Assembly: GCF_000286955.2 (NCBI RefSeq)
Contig: NZ_AJYK02000095.1
Coordinates: 24,277-88,276 of the forward strand
Source: Vibrio rumoiensis 1S-45
GTDB lineage: Bacteria > Pseudomonadota > Gammaproteobacteria > Enterobacterales > Vibrionaceae
Length of the DNA: 64,000 nt
Direction of reading: 5' to 3'
The notes below the pieces were generated by a model. The model made no database searches, was not told the origin of the DNA, and worked only from the letters and a program-made list of their open reading frames with translations. The first letter of the stretch is position 1, and each line of letters starts with the position of its first letter. The translations under genes were made by a program, and so were the position numbers. Of this stretch, positions 26,543-35,116 are shown in pieces.

Positions 26543-26552
26543 GGCACTATCC

Positions 26553-27494
26553 TTATGCGCGTTTAATGTCAGCAGCAAATGTCACGTTTGCTTTTTTTAC
26601 TGAATCTGTCTTTTTTTCTGTTTGTGGGTGAACATGTTTTTCATATAAGAATTTCAATACCGCTTGGCGATAACCTTGGTATTTTGCATCATTAGCAAGT
26701 TCAACACGGTTTCTTGGGCGGTCTAGCTGAATATTCAACACTTCACCAATCGTGGCAGATGGGCCATTGGTCATCATGACGATCTTGTCTGATAGCAAGA
26801 CTGCTTCATCAACATCGTGAGTAATCATAATGATGGTATTGCCTAAATCCGCTTGAATTTTCATTAATGAATCTTGCAAGTGAGCACGTGTTAATGCATC
26901 AAGCGCCCCAAAAGGTTCATCCATTAGCAATACTTTGGGTTGAAGTGCGAGTGCTCTTGCTATCCCGACTCGCTGCTTCATACCACCTGAAATTTCATCA
27001 GGCTTTTTATCTGCAGCATGTTGCATTTGAATGAGGGCAAGATAATGCTCAGTGCGCTCTTTTACCCAAGCTTTGTCTTTTCCTTTTGCTACTTGCTTTA
27101 CTGCAAGCTCAACATTTTGGTAAACCGTTAACCAAGGTAATAAAGAGTGGTTTTGAAACACCACGGCACGCTCAGGCCCTGGACCATCAACTTCGCGGCT
27201 ATCGACAATTACACCGCCATCCGTTGGCAAGGTTAAGCCTGCAACAAGGTTAAGTACCGTTGATTTCCCACAACCGGAGTGACCAATTAACGACACGAAT
27301 TCGCCTTTTTTAATCGTAAGATCCACGCCTTTTAGTGCGATAAACTCCCCTTTAGGGGTCGGAAATCGCATTCCTAAACGAGTGAGCTCGACCATTGGGC
27401 GCTCATGTAATGGGTTTGCTTGCAGCGAGTCATCTTGTGCAAAACTTGTATCGGCGTCATTCGCCACTTTTTTAATTGCTTCCATGGTTGTCAT
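26553..27494 (-). CDS. nrtD: Nitrate ABC transporter ATP-binding protein
   Basis: This ABC ATPase of about 313 residues energises nitrate/nitrite import. Walker A is GHSGCGKST (around 72), the Q-loop is VFQNHSLLPW, the signature is ISGGMKQRVG (around 170) and Walker B is VLLMDEPFGALD (around 190). The sequence type is that of the NrtC/NrtD/TauB group, and it lacks the extra NrtA-like domain of cyanobacterial NrtC, so NrtD (or NasD in Klebsiella naming) is the better label. GGAGAAG before ATG 27494 fixes the start; the open frame to 27614 overlaps nrtB. Operon position: between nrtB and nirB. Confidence 0.92.
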   Translation of the reverse strand: MTTMEAIKKVANDADTSFAQDDSLQANPLHERPMVELTRLGMRFPTPKGEFIALKGVDLTIKKGEFVSLIGHSGCGKSTVLNLVAGLTLPTDGGVIVDSREVDGPGPERAVVFQNHSLLPWLTVYQNVELAVKQVAKGKDKAWVKERTEHYLALIQMQHAADKKPDEISGGMKQRVGIARALALQPKVLLMDEPFGALDALTRAHLQDSLMKIQADLGNTIIMITHDVDEAVLLSDKIVMMTNGPSATIGEVLNIQLDRPRNRVELANDAKYQGYRQAVLKFLYEKHVHPQTEKKTDSVKKANVTFAADIKRA

Positions 27495-27522
27495 ATTCTT
27501 CTCCATCCTAAGATTGAATCGA

Positions 27523-28545
27523 TTAACGTAATTCTTGTTTCTTGTCCCAAGACATTTTCTTTTGCAATTGCAACATGCCTTGGTCGAACAACAACCCGAT
27601 AAAACCAATAACAATGACGGCGACCATGATTCTTCCTAGTGAATCTGAGCTGCCATTTTGAAATTCATCCCACACAAATTTTCCTAACCCTGGATTTTGC
27701 GCCAGCATTTCTGCGGCAATCAATACCATCCAAGCGATACCTATTGATAAACGTAAACCGGTAAAAATCATTGGAATCGCAGAAGGAAGAACGATGGTAC
27801 GAACGTGTTTCCACCAAGATAAACGCAACACCTTACTCACGTTCAATAAGTCTTTATCCACGCTGTTCACGCCTACTGTGGTATTAATTAATGTTGGCCA
27901 AATGCAACATAAAGACACCGTCAGTAATGAGTTAACAAACGATTTAGGGAGCATAGGATCATCTGACACATAAGTGGCACTCACCACCATGGTAATGATT
28001 GGTAGCCATGCCAGCGGAGAAACAGGCTTAAGTAATTGAATAATTGGATTAAATGCTTTGTATAATCCTTGATTCAACCCTAGGATAATCCCCACTGGAA
28101 TCGCGACAATAGTGGCTAATAAGAACCCAGCAGCCACCGTAAATAAGCTAGTGGCGATTTGGTCAAAAAAGGTCGCTTTACCTGTGTATGGGCGAATACG
28201 AACTTCCGCATTAGGATCTTTTGCCAACTTATCTTGGTTACGAACCTCTTGGCGCTCATAAAACGCTTCTTCTTTTTCTCGGCTAACAAAATGTTCTTTC
28301 ACCAACCCACTAAATTGTTGCCCCGTTTCATACGGCCCCGGCAGAGTGCCTAATGAGGTTTGGACTTGTTTTGCTGCTAAGCTCCACATCAGTAAAAACA
28401 CCACAATCCCAACCATAGGTATTAAGATTTTTTTAGCCGCAGAAATTGATCCTGATTGCGATGGAGAAGGTAATAACGAAAAAACGTTATTGCGCTTTTT
28501 AGATGAGGCGTTGGCCTTTGTACTAAGCAGTGCTGAATTCGACAT
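27523..28545 (-). CDS. nrtB: Nitrate ABC transporter permease
   Basis: The 340-residue inner-membrane permease has an N-terminal helix (about 38-56), a hydrophilic segment of about 70 residues, then the BPD_transp_1 domain with five or six helices. The coupling loop that contacts the ATPase is near INTTVGVNSVDKDLLNVSKVLRLS (about 215-238). The VLRLSWWKHVRTIVLPSAIP segment is typical of nitrate/taurine permeases. AAGGAAAG lies before the ATG. The gene follows nrtA at a 53-base gap and precedes the ATPase by 28 bases. Confidence 0.92.
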   Translation of the reverse strand: MSNSALLSTKANASSKKRNNVFSLLPSPSQSGSISAAKKILIPMVGIVVFLLMWSLAAKQVQTSLGTLPGPYETGQQFSGLVKEHFVSREKEEAFYERQEVRNQDKLAKDPNAEVRIRPYTGKATFFDQIATSLFTVAAGFLLATIVAIPVGIILGLNQGLYKAFNPIIQLLKPVSPLAWLPIITMVVSATYVSDDPMLPKSFVNSLLTVSLCCIWPTLINTTVGVNSVDKDLLNVSKVLRLSWWKHVRTIVLPSAIPMIFTGLRLSIGIAWMVLIAAEMLAQNPGLGKFVWDEFQNGSSDSLGRIMVAVIVIGFIGLLFDQGMLQLQKKMSWDKKQELR

Positions 28546-28598
28546 AATACTTTCCTTATATCCGTAACTATCTGTATGAGGCTCTTGAGCGTATTAAC

Positions 28599-30041
28599 TT
28601 AAAGAGAATCTTTGTCTTTCAATCCGATACTGAACTTTTCTAAGTACGCATTCGGCTGTTTTCCGTCGTAAACAATGTTATCGATAAAGTGTTTTTGCGG
28701 GCCTCTGAAACCGTCAGTACTATTGAGTTCTGGGAAGTCGGCTGCTTTTAAGGTTCCATCATCAATTAATGATTGAGCCGCAACTTTGTAAATATCTGGA
28801 CGGTAGACTTGCTTAGCGATATCCATATACCAAGAGTCCGGCTTGTATTGCGGTATTTGCCCCCAACGACGCATTTGTGTCAGTGTCCAAATCGCATCAC
28901 TGTAATATGGGTAGGTTGCGTTATGGCGGAAGAACACATTGAAATCAGGCACATCACGTTTATCCCCTTTTTCATACTCAAACGTGCCTGTCATCGAGTT
29001 GGCAAGAACGTTCTTATCAGCGCCAACATATTCACTACGAGCTAAAATACTGACGGCTTCTTTACGGTTTTTGTTGTTTTCTTCATCTAACCAATACGCT
29101 GCGCGGATCATCGCTCTAACTACACGTAAGTGGGTATTTGGATTTTTTTCTGCCCAGCTTTTCGAGACGCCGAACACTTTCTCTGGGTTGTTTTGCCAAA
29201 TTTCGTAATCGGTCACCACTGGTACACCAATTCCTTTAATCACCGCTTGTTGGTTCCAAGGTTCACCTACGCAATACCCATGAATCGTTCCGGCTTCCAT
29301 CGTAGCGGGCATTTGTGGTGGTGGAGTAACACTAAGTAATACATCCGCCTGAGCCGTACCGCTGTTATCGCCTTTTTCTGGTGCATAAAAGCCAGGGTTA
29401 ATGCCACCAGCCGCTAACCAATAACGTAATTCATAGTTATGAGTTGAAACCGGGAACACCATGCCCATTTTGAAAGGCTTACCTTCCGCGTTATATTGTT
29501 GAATAACAGGTTTTAGGGCGTCGGCTTTAATTGGATGTTCAATTTTTCCATCTGACGTTTTCGCCAATTGAGGTTTCATTTTGTCCCATACATCATTTGA
29601 AACCGTAATCGCATTACCATTCAAATCCATGCTAAAGGCAGTAATGATGTCGGCTTTAGTGCCAATGCCAATCGTTGCACCAAGTGGTTGCCCTGCTAAC
29701 ATATGAGCGCCATCTAATTCGCCATCGATCACTCGGTCTAACAATACTTTCCAGTTTGCTTGAGATTCTAAGGTGACGTATAAACCTTCATCTTCGAAGT
29801 AGCGCTTTTCATAAGCCACAGCCAGCGGAGCCATATCCGTTAATTTAATAAAGCCAAAAGTAAGATCTTCTTTTTCTGCTTCGCCGATGGTGATTTTATT
29901 ATCAGTCGCAGCATGAGAACTAACGCTAAACACAGCCGCGAGACTCAAAACGAATAACGATTGTTTCGCCCCCATTTTAGATACGTTGTGGGCAAAGGCT
30001 TTTACACGCTGTCTCTTGCTATTCACTACCACTTTATTCAT
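28599..30041 (-). CDS. nrtA: Nitrate-binding periplasmic protein of the ABC transporter
   Basis: This high-affinity nitrate/nitrite-binding protein has about 480 residues. It has a long basic n-region and a signal sequence ending SSHAATD (about 44), then the NrtA fold: [44 protein letters not shown] and [14 protein letters not shown]. Because it is exported, it is the transport protein and not the cytoplasmic nitrate sensor NasS, to which it is related. GGAG before ATG 30041 sets the start. It is the first gene of nrtA-nrtB-ATPase-nirB-nirD and is preceded by a structured leader with an attenuator. Confidence 0.92.
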   Translation of the reverse strand: MNKVVVNSKRQRVKAFAHNVSKMGAKQSLFVLSLAAVFSVSSHAATDNKITIGEAEKEDLTFGFIKLTDMAPLAVAYEKRYFEDEGLYVTLESQANWKVLLDRVIDGELDGAHMLAGQPLGATIGIGTKADIITAFSMDLNGNAITVSNDVWDKMKPQLAKTSDGKIEHPIKADALKPVIQQYNAEGKPFKMGMVFPVSTHNYELRYWLAAGGINPGFYAPEKGDNSGTAQADVLLSVTPPPQMPATMEAGTIHGYCVGEPWNQQAVIKGIGVPVVTDYEIWQNNPEKVFGVSKSWAEKNPNTHLRVVRAMIRAAYWLDEENNKNRKEAVSILARSEYVGADKNVLANSMTGTFEYEKGDKRDVPDFNVFFRHNATYPYYSDAIWTLTQMRRWGQIPQYKPDSWYMDIAKQVYRPDIYKVAAQSLIDDGTLKAADFPELNSTDGFRGPQKHFIDNIVYDGKQPNAYLEKFSIGLKDKDSL

Positions 30042-30072
30042 GTATGACTCCATGTCTTTCAGCATAAATTCC

Positions 30073-30157
30073 AAAAAAAAGCGCCATCGATCCTAGGACC
30101 GATAGCGCCATTGCTATTCTTTATCTTCTGTTCGATGTTCTCACCGCCATTGATGAG
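30073..30157 (-). promoter_or_regulatory. ANTAR-type antitermination leader of nrtA
   Basis: On the minus strand two hairpins carry identical hexaloops AATGGC, with A at loop position 1 and G at position 4 as the ANTAR consensus requires. Hairpin P1 is CTCATC-AATGGC-GGTGAG (30157-30140). Hairpin P2 is ATAGC-AATGGC-GCTAT (30117-30102). The 3' arm of P2 is also the 5' arm of a strong terminator: GCGCTATCG (30108-30100) pairs with CGATGGCGC (30089-30081), followed by eight U (30080-30073). Binding of an ANTAR protein to P1-P2 would therefore block the terminator. The nrtA start is 31 bases further on. The nearby ANTAR protein gene at 30356-30988 is the obvious binder. Confidence 0.82.
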
Positions 30158-30240
30158 TCAATCGATATTCAATCTGGTTATCACTTTCAAAACCTATCGT
30201 CGGTTTAGTGAATATCTACAGTGATTTGTTTTATAAGTAA

Positions 30241-30256
30241 TCCAATTTCCGTGCCA
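30241..30256 (-). promoter_or_regulatory. Sigma-54-like promoter of nrtA operon
   Basis: The minus strand reads TGGCACGGAAATTGGA, with a perfect TGGCACG -24 element; at -12 it has GG instead of the usual GC. Predicted start is near 30230, giving a leader of about 190 bases. A palindrome GGTGCA-N4-TGCACC at 30329-30344 uses NtrC-like half sites but in the inverse arrangement, so its role is doubtful. Confidence 0.55.
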
Positions 30257-30355
30257 GTTTTTATATTTCTTTATTTTCATGCGCTTAGATAAAAGTTGAA
30301 TCTGTCTCGCAATCTTTTGAATGGTTATGGTGCACGCTTGCACCGCTTTCACTCG

Positions 30356-30988
30356 TTATACCGATAAATTTTCAAACGTAGCAATAACATTTTTTGCCAC
30401 TTGCCCAATGGTTTGACTGTTTTTCATCGCGGCACTGCGCAAGGCTTGGTAGGCCTGTTGCTCATCCAAATTCTGTATTTTCATCAATAAGCCTTTCGCT
30501 TGCTCTACCCATTTTCTATCGTCGAGTTTTTGATTTAGTTGCACGATGGTTTTATCTAATGCTTGGCTTCTTTTTCTCAATTGTTGGGCGTACTCAATCC
30601 AACCTTGTAATGGGACATCAGACTGGGATGGTAATAAAGCATAGCCAAGGCTATCAGGTAATCGAGTGGCATCATCGACGTTAAGTTCTTGAGTTAACAC
30701 GAGAAGTGGATTTTGTTTTTGTTCGATAAAATCAATCCCCCAAATCAGATCAGCGCAAGGCTTATACCATGACAACACGACGCTTGAGTCAGGTTGTTGG
30801 TGTAATCGTTCCGGTAATTGATGTAATGAACATGCGGTAATGTCATCAAAATCTTGAGCAAGTTGCGCGCATAACGCCACTTGTGTTTCGGTATTGTCAC
30901 AACAAACTATCAAAGGAATTTGCTTTGATAGTTTGCTTGATTGTGACACTTTGAACGAATTTTTAGGGCGTTCTAAAGACTGAGTCAT
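30356..30988 (-). CDS. nasT: NasT-like antiterminator (pseudo-receiver plus ANTAR domain)
   Basis: This protein of about 210 residues probably relieves attenuation in the nitrate assimilation leaders. The C-terminal ANTAR domain is clear (about 140-205): LNQKLDDRKWVEQAKGLLM then LDEQQAYQALRSAAMKNSQTIGQVA. The N-terminal 120 residues look like a receiver fold (PLIVCCDNTETQVALCAQLA) but the position of the phosphorylated aspartate reads VVLSWYKP, so it is unlikely to be phosphorylated. Klebsiella NasR has a NIT nitrate-sensing domain instead, so the layout is closer to NasT, which is held by NasS. No nasS gene is in the window. AAGGA before ATG 30988 sets the start. It lies between cobA and nrtA on the same strand. 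Confidence 0.82.
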   Translation of the reverse strand: MTQSLERPKNSFKVSQSSKLSKQIPLIVCCDNTETQVALCAQLAQDFDDITACSLHQLPERLHQQPDSSVVLSWYKPCADLIWGIDFIEQKQNPLLVLTQELNVDDATRLPDSLGYALLPSQSDVPLQGWIEYAQQLRKRSQALDKTIVQLNQKLDDRKWVEQAKGLLMKIQNLDEQQAYQALRSAAMKNSQTIGQVAKNVIATFENLSV

Positions 30989-31103
30989 AGATTTGCATCC
31001 TTGCAAAAACAACATAATCTTTATTAAGCAGCAACTAACATGCCGTGGATGGTAATTTTTCCTTTAAAAACAACAAAATACCTCTAAAGTGGTAGTTTTA
31101 CCT

Positions 31104-32042
31104 CTATTGATACAAGCTGAGTTCTTCAATCCACTCAACATTCAATTTCTCGCGAAGTGAGACAACCTCACCAACGACAATTAATGCTGGTGTTAACCCT
31201 TTTAATTTGGTTGATAAATGACAAAGTTCTGAAAGTTGTTCTATATGTACTTGCTGTTTTTTACTGCAACCATTACCAATAATGGCGATTGGTGTGTGCT
31301 TTGATAAACCAGAGTGAAGCAAACCCGCCTGAATTTTTTCCGCTTGCTCAAGCCCCATATAAAAGACTAACGTTTGACCCGTCGAAACCAAACCTGACCA
31401 TGAGTCAAACGCGCCATCCATAACATGCCCAGTCACTAAAGTTACACTGCGAGAAAGCCCACGGTGAGTTAAAGGCATTTTAGCTGATGCCGCACAACCT
31501 ATGGCTGCGGTAATGCCGGGGATCACATCATAAGGGATTTGTTGTGCAATTAAGGCTAAGGCTTCTTCACCACCACGTCCGAAAATAAACGGGTCGCCAC
31601 CTTTTAATCTCAGCACTTGCTTACCTAACTTGGCTTGTTCAATTAAAATGTCATTTATTTCATCTTGCTTCAAACTCGGCTGACCACAGCGTTTACCTAC
31701 ATAGATTTGCTCACAATGATCGGGAATAAGGTTCAAAATGTCTTGGCCAACTAAGCGGTCAAACACCACCACTTCGGCTTGAAGAATCGCTTTATAGGCT
31801 TTTACGGTAAGTAAATCCGGATCATTAGGACCTGCGCCAACCAATAACACCTTTCCGGTTTTCTTGGCGCTTCTCTTTTTATCTCCAACCTTTATGTTCA
31901 TCGACTTATCGACATCATTCGATGATTGATAATTGAAATACCCATTCTTTGCTTCTTTATTCCTAACCCCTTTGGTGCCGACTTCCTGCATAACTTTTTC
32001 AATTGGGGTTGTTTGTACTCGGCTTAATTTATCTGCTCTCAT
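31104..32042 (-). CDS. cobA: Uroporphyrinogen-III C-methyltransferase with an N-terminal extension
   Basis: CobA (SUMT) methylates uroporphyrinogen III twice to give precorrin-2, the precursor of the siroheme in NirB. The 312-residue protein has KVLLVGAGPNDPDLLTVKA (around 65), VLRLKGGDPFIFGRGGEE (the GGDP SAM loop, around 145) and PLTHRGLSRSVTLVTGH (around 200). The first 60 residues have no counterpart in typical CobA and look polar and unstructured. The AAGGA before ATG 32042 supports the long form; an internal ATG at 31901 lacks a good site. It follows nasA by 15 bases, so the two are co-transcribed. Confidence 0.9.
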   Translation of the reverse strand: MRADKLSRVQTTPIEKVMQEVGTKGVRNKEAKNGYFNYQSSNDVDKSMNIKVGDKKRSAKKTGKVLLVGAGPNDPDLLTVKAYKAILQAEVVVFDRLVGQDILNLIPDHCEQIYVGKRCGQPSLKQDEINDILIEQAKLGKQVLRLKGGDPFIFGRGGEEALALIAQQIPYDVIPGITAAIGCAASAKMPLTHRGLSRSVTLVTGHVMDGAFDSWSGLVSTGQTLVFYMGLEQAEKIQAGLLHSGLSKHTPIAIIGNGCSKKQQVHIEQLSELCHLSTKLKGLTPALIVVGEVVSLREKLNVEWIEELSLYQ

Positions 32043-32057
32043 GACACATTCCTTGTG

Positions 32058-34769
32058 TTATTTCACTGCCATCACTTCGATGGTTTGTTCATTCAAATAT
32101 CGTTTTACTTCTGGTAAGCATGAACCACAATTCTTACCGCAATTCAGTGTATTTTGCAGTTCACGCAAAGACATATTTGGGGCTTTTTCTAATTGCTCAA
32201 CAATATCCGATTCCGTGACACGGTAACAACTACACACCAACTTATTGGCCTTTCCATCGGTACTGTTTAAGACAGAAAGCAGATTGGCAATATTTAAAGG
32301 CTGCTTAATAAAAGGAATAACCGCATCGGCTTGTAAGACGACTGGTGATGAGCTCACTGAAATCATAGCGACAATCTTGCTATCAATAATGGCAAGCAAG
32401 GTCCAAGATTTAAGATGATCCAATGTGAGTACTTGGCTATTGGGAAATTGCTTTTGTATTAATTCTTTTATTTCATTCTTGCTAAAACATTCAAAATCAG
32501 CAAAACGCCACACACCTTGGTTTTGCTCTGAAGTCGAACGTGTTTGCGTGAATTCTACGTGCTGTAAGCTCATGTATTGCCAACGCTGCGCCGACAGATC
32601 AATACCAAGTGCTAATCCATAACTGCCAATTTCTGCTGCTTGAATTTCAACATATTGTGATTTAAACGCAGGCTGACCAGAATAAGGGTCAACTAAGCCA
32701 AGCATGCTTTTATTAACGCGATTATTACCACCAAAAACACCGGCCCAATGCATCGACATAAACGCTTGTTGATGGCTCAACCCTTCATCAAATGCCAATC
32801 TTGCTTTGACGTTTTCTTTGGTTTGTGGGTGAGTCACATCCACAATGACATTGGCTTTAAGCTTGGCTTGTTCTGCTGCTAATGGGTGTAAATACAACGT
32901 AGGCTCTACTTCGCTGGCCGCTAAATGGCTGATGTGACCGGTACGAGTCATGGTATGCCATTGATCGCGTTGGCGACCACTATTGAGCCACCATTGTTGA
33001 TTCTCACTGATTTGAATTGGGTTAGCTTGGTTTGAATCAATTGGTTTTATTGACGATGCTTCACAAGCCACAACTAAGTTCGCTTTACCATTGTGTGTTG
33101 GAAACGCAACAGTTTCGGTGTGCTTATCTTTTAATACGTGACGTCCATTGAGTGGCCATGCTTTTGGTTGCCAAGCTCGATAAGCAGAATCTGACAGGCT
33201 TTTTAACTCTGAAATATCCAGCTGAAGCGAGGTATTCTTATTGATTTCTGTCATTGCTGCGTATTCTCTAAATACATCCATTTCAGAATGAAACTCAAAC
33301 CCTGAAGGTACGCCCATTTTTTCACATAATGACTTGCCCACTTGTGATAGCATCCACCAATCGGCTTTAGCTTCGCCCGGTGGTTGAATGAATTGACGTT
33401 GACGAGTCATGCAGCGCTCAGAATTGGTCACCATGCCTTGCTTCTCACCCCAACCTGCAGCAGGCAATAATATATCGGCATAATAAGCAGTATCCGTTTG
33501 GGCAGTAATGTCAGACACCACCACACAATCACATGTTTGTAAGGCCTTACGTATTTGCTCTGAATTGGGCATCGAAACGGCAGGGTTCGTCGCGATTACC
33601 CATAAGAATTTAATCTCACCTTGTTCAACCGCGTTAAATAAATCAACGGCCTTTAAGCCCGGTTGGGTTGCGATATTTGGTGCATTCCAAAACTGTGCAA
33701 CTTGCTGCACTGAATCCGGGTCAAAGCCACGGTGTACCGCCAGTTGATTGGCTAATCCACCAACTTCACGCCCTCCCATCGCGTTCGGCTGTCCTGTTAT
33801 TGAAAATGGACCCGAACCTTCTTTCGCGATTTTCCCAGTCAGCAAATGCGCGTTAATGATTGCATTGGCTTTATCCGTCCCTGATTGAGATTGGTTTACG
33901 CCTTGGCAAAATAAAGAAATGACATTCTCAGAAGAAGCAAACCATTGGAAGAACGTGCGAAGCAAGGTGGCATTGATGGTTAACGCTTCACTGACGGCTT
34001 GCAATTCATAATGCGGTTTGGCGATTTCTTTACATAAAGCATCAAAATCATTGGTGTATTTAGCGATAAAGTCAGTATCGATTGAACCAGTATCCAACAA
34101 ATAGCGTAATAGACCATTAAACAAGAGTACGTCACCGTCGTTTTCAAGCTGTAAATGCAAATCCGCTTGTTCTGCCGTGACGGTTTTACGTGGGTCAATA
34201 ACCACTAATTTCAGGTTTGGATTAGCTTCGCGAGCTTGTTGAATTCGGCGAAACACAATCGGATGAGTCCATGCGGTATTCGCACCAACAATGACAATAA
34301 GGTCGGCAAAGTTGAGGTCATCATAGTCAACTGGAACGAGATCTTCACCAAAAGCACGGACATGAGCAGCAACGGCAGAAGACATACATAAACGTGAGTT
34401 AGTATCAATATTTGAACTGCCTACAAACCCTTTCATTAGCTTGTTAGCGACGTAGTAATCCTCCGTTAATAGCTGCCCTGAAACATACATACCAACGGCC
34501 TGTGGGCCATGTTCCTTAATGGTGGAATACATTTTGTCGCTGATGGCATCAATGGTGCTTTGCCAATCCATTTGTTGTCCATTAACGCGTGGGTAAAGTA
34601 AGCGTGATGGCATGTTTAAACTTTCTGCTAAAGCAGAGCCTTTCACACACAACGCACCGCCATTAGCCGGGTGAGCGTTATCCCCAACTATATCGCCATT
34701 TGTTTTCACTTCAACACCACAACCCACGCCACAATATGGGCAGGCAGACTTTATGCATTCCTTCGCCAT
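32058..34769 (-). CDS. nasA: Assimilatory nitrate reductase catalytic subunit
   Basis: NasA reduces nitrate to nitrite in the cytoplasm with molybdopterin guanine dinucleotide and iron-sulfur clusters. The 903-residue protein begins with the [4Fe-4S] ligands CPYCGVGCG (residues 9-17) and a later Cys in GGALCVKG. The Mo-bis-MGD domains include TGQPNAMGGREVGG (around 340). The molydopterin-binding C-domain (about 610-730) is followed by a BFD-type [2Fe-2S] module: CSCYRVTES and CGKNCGSCLPEV (about 850-890). ATG 34769 has AAGG-GAGAG at good spacing, whereas ATG 34778 abuts the Shine-Dalgarno. No separate FAD reductase gene (NasC/NasB) is present. Sigma-54 promoter, NtrC site and attenuator lie upstream. 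Confidence 0.93.
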   Translation of the reverse strand: MAKECIKSACPYCGVGCGVEVKTNGDIVGDNAHPANGGALCVKGSALAESLNMPSRLLYPRVNGQQMDWQSTIDAISDKMYSTIKEHGPQAVGMYVSGQLLTEDYYVANKLMKGFVGSSNIDTNSRLCMSSAVAAHVRAFGEDLVPVDYDDLNFADLIVIVGANTAWTHPIVFRRIQQAREANPNLKLVVIDPRKTVTAEQADLHLQLENDGDVLLFNGLLRYLLDTGSIDTDFIAKYTNDFDALCKEIAKPHYELQAVSEALTINATLLRTFFQWFASSENVISLFCQGVNQSQSGTDKANAIINAHLLTGKIAKEGSGPFSITGQPNAMGGREVGGLANQLAVHRGFDPDSVQQVAQFWNAPNIATQPGLKAVDLFNAVEQGEIKFLWVIATNPAVSMPNSEQIRKALQTCDCVVVSDITAQTDTAYYADILLPAAGWGEKQGMVTNSERCMTRQRQFIQPPGEAKADWWMLSQVGKSLCEKMGVPSGFEFHSEMDVFREYAAMTEINKNTSLQLDISELKSLSDSAYRAWQPKAWPLNGRHVLKDKHTETVAFPTHNGKANLVVACEASSIKPIDSNQANPIQISENQQWWLNSGRQRDQWHTMTRTGHISHLAASEVEPTLYLHPLAAEQAKLKANVIVDVTHPQTKENVKARLAFDEGLSHQQAFMSMHWAGVFGGNNRVNKSMLGLVDPYSGQPAFKSQYVEIQAAEIGSYGLALGIDLSAQRWQYMSLQHVEFTQTRSTSEQNQGVWRFADFECFSKNEIKELIQKQFPNSQVLTLDHLKSWTLLAIIDSKIVAMISVSSSPVVLQADAVIPFIKQPLNIANLLSVLNSTDGKANKLVCSCYRVTESDIVEQLEKAPNMSLRELQNTLNCGKNCGSCLPEVKRYLNEQTIEVMAVK

Positions 34770-34792
34770 GTCTCTCATCCTTTTATCTTCAG

Positions 34793-34857
34793 AAAAAAAA
34801 ATACCTCCCATGCTTTGATCACTCTCGTGATGTCAACAATAGGAGGCACCTTTGCCT
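34793..34857 (-). promoter_or_regulatory. Attenuator with ANTAR-type hexaloop in the nasA leader
   Basis: On the minus strand AGGC-AAAGGT-GCCT (34857-34844) forms a hairpin whose hexaloop has A1 and G4. Its 3' arm overlaps TGCCTCC (34848-34842), which pairs with GGAGGTA (34808-34802) and is followed by nine U: a terminator 24 bases before nasA. A nested hairpin ATCAC-GAGA-GTGAT (34831-34818) sits inside it. The two structures exclude each other, as in ANTAR-controlled leaders. A clear second hexaloop (P1) was not found in the 40 bases between the predicted start of transcription and this hairpin. Confidence 0.72.
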
Positions 34858-34905
34858 GCGAATCAGGTTTTCTGAATATCAAATGTTATTCATTACATGG
34901 TTTAA

Positions 34906-34922
34906 AGCGAAAAGTGTGCCAA
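34906..34922 (-). promoter_or_regulatory. Sigma-54 promoter of nasA-cobA
   Basis: The minus strand reads TTGGCACACTTTTCGCT: TTGGCAC at -24 and CGCT at -12, with GG and GC exactly ten bases apart. This is close to the consensus. Predicted start is near 34895, giving a leader of about 125 bases. Confidence 0.75.
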
Positions 34923-34981
34923 GTTTTAAACCTCGCTAAGTTGTTGTTATTACTTGGCTGAGGTTTAATTTAATGCCTGAA

Positions 34982-34998
34982 TGCACTTCATACGTGCA
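34982..34998. promoter_or_regulatory. NtrC-type enhancer site upstream of nasA
   Basis: TGCAC-N7-GTGCA matches the NtrC-binding dyad (GCAC-N7-GTGC, as at E. coli glnA). It lies about 90-105 bases upstream of the predicted sigma-54 start, the usual distance for an activator site. Together with the promoter this indicates control by nitrogen limitation. Confidence 0.75.
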
Positions 34999-35035
34999 CC
35001 ATCATGAAACATTTGATGCGATATTTGCGACTGTT

Positions 35036-35074
35036 AATAAAAAAACACCTCTTAGAGGCAGCTAAGAGGTGTTT
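35036..35074 (-). terminator. Terminator of the giant adhesin gene
   Basis: AAACACCTCTTAG (35043-35055) and CTAAGAGGTGTTT (35062-35074) form a perfect 13-bp stem with loop AGGCAG. The A run on its left becomes a T run on the minus strand, 43 bases after the adhesin stop. Confidence 0.9.
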
Positions 35075-35116
35075 GAATGGTTCATCATTTATGATGATGT
35101 GGCTTTCAACGTGACA

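Noticed and set aside
26543..27614. Long upstream starts for nirB (26578) and the nitrate ABC ATPase (27614)
   Set aside because: The extensions overlap neighbouring genes and lack ribosome-binding sites, whereas the internal ATGs have good ones.
30181..30211. AAACC-N7-GGTTT hairpin as ANTAR hairpin P1 of the nrtA leader
   Set aside because: Its loop has seven bases and lacks A1/G4; the hairpin at 30140-30157 fits the consensus exactly.
30329..30344. GGTGCA-N4-TGCACC palindrome as an NtrC site for nrtA
   Set aside because: Half sites are NtrC-like but their order and spacing are inverted relative to the GCAC-N7-GTGC dyad, so it was not listed as a site of its own.
34883..34898. ATGT-N8-ACAT hairpin as P1 of the nasA leader
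   Set aside because: It spans the predicted transcription start and its loop is eight bases.
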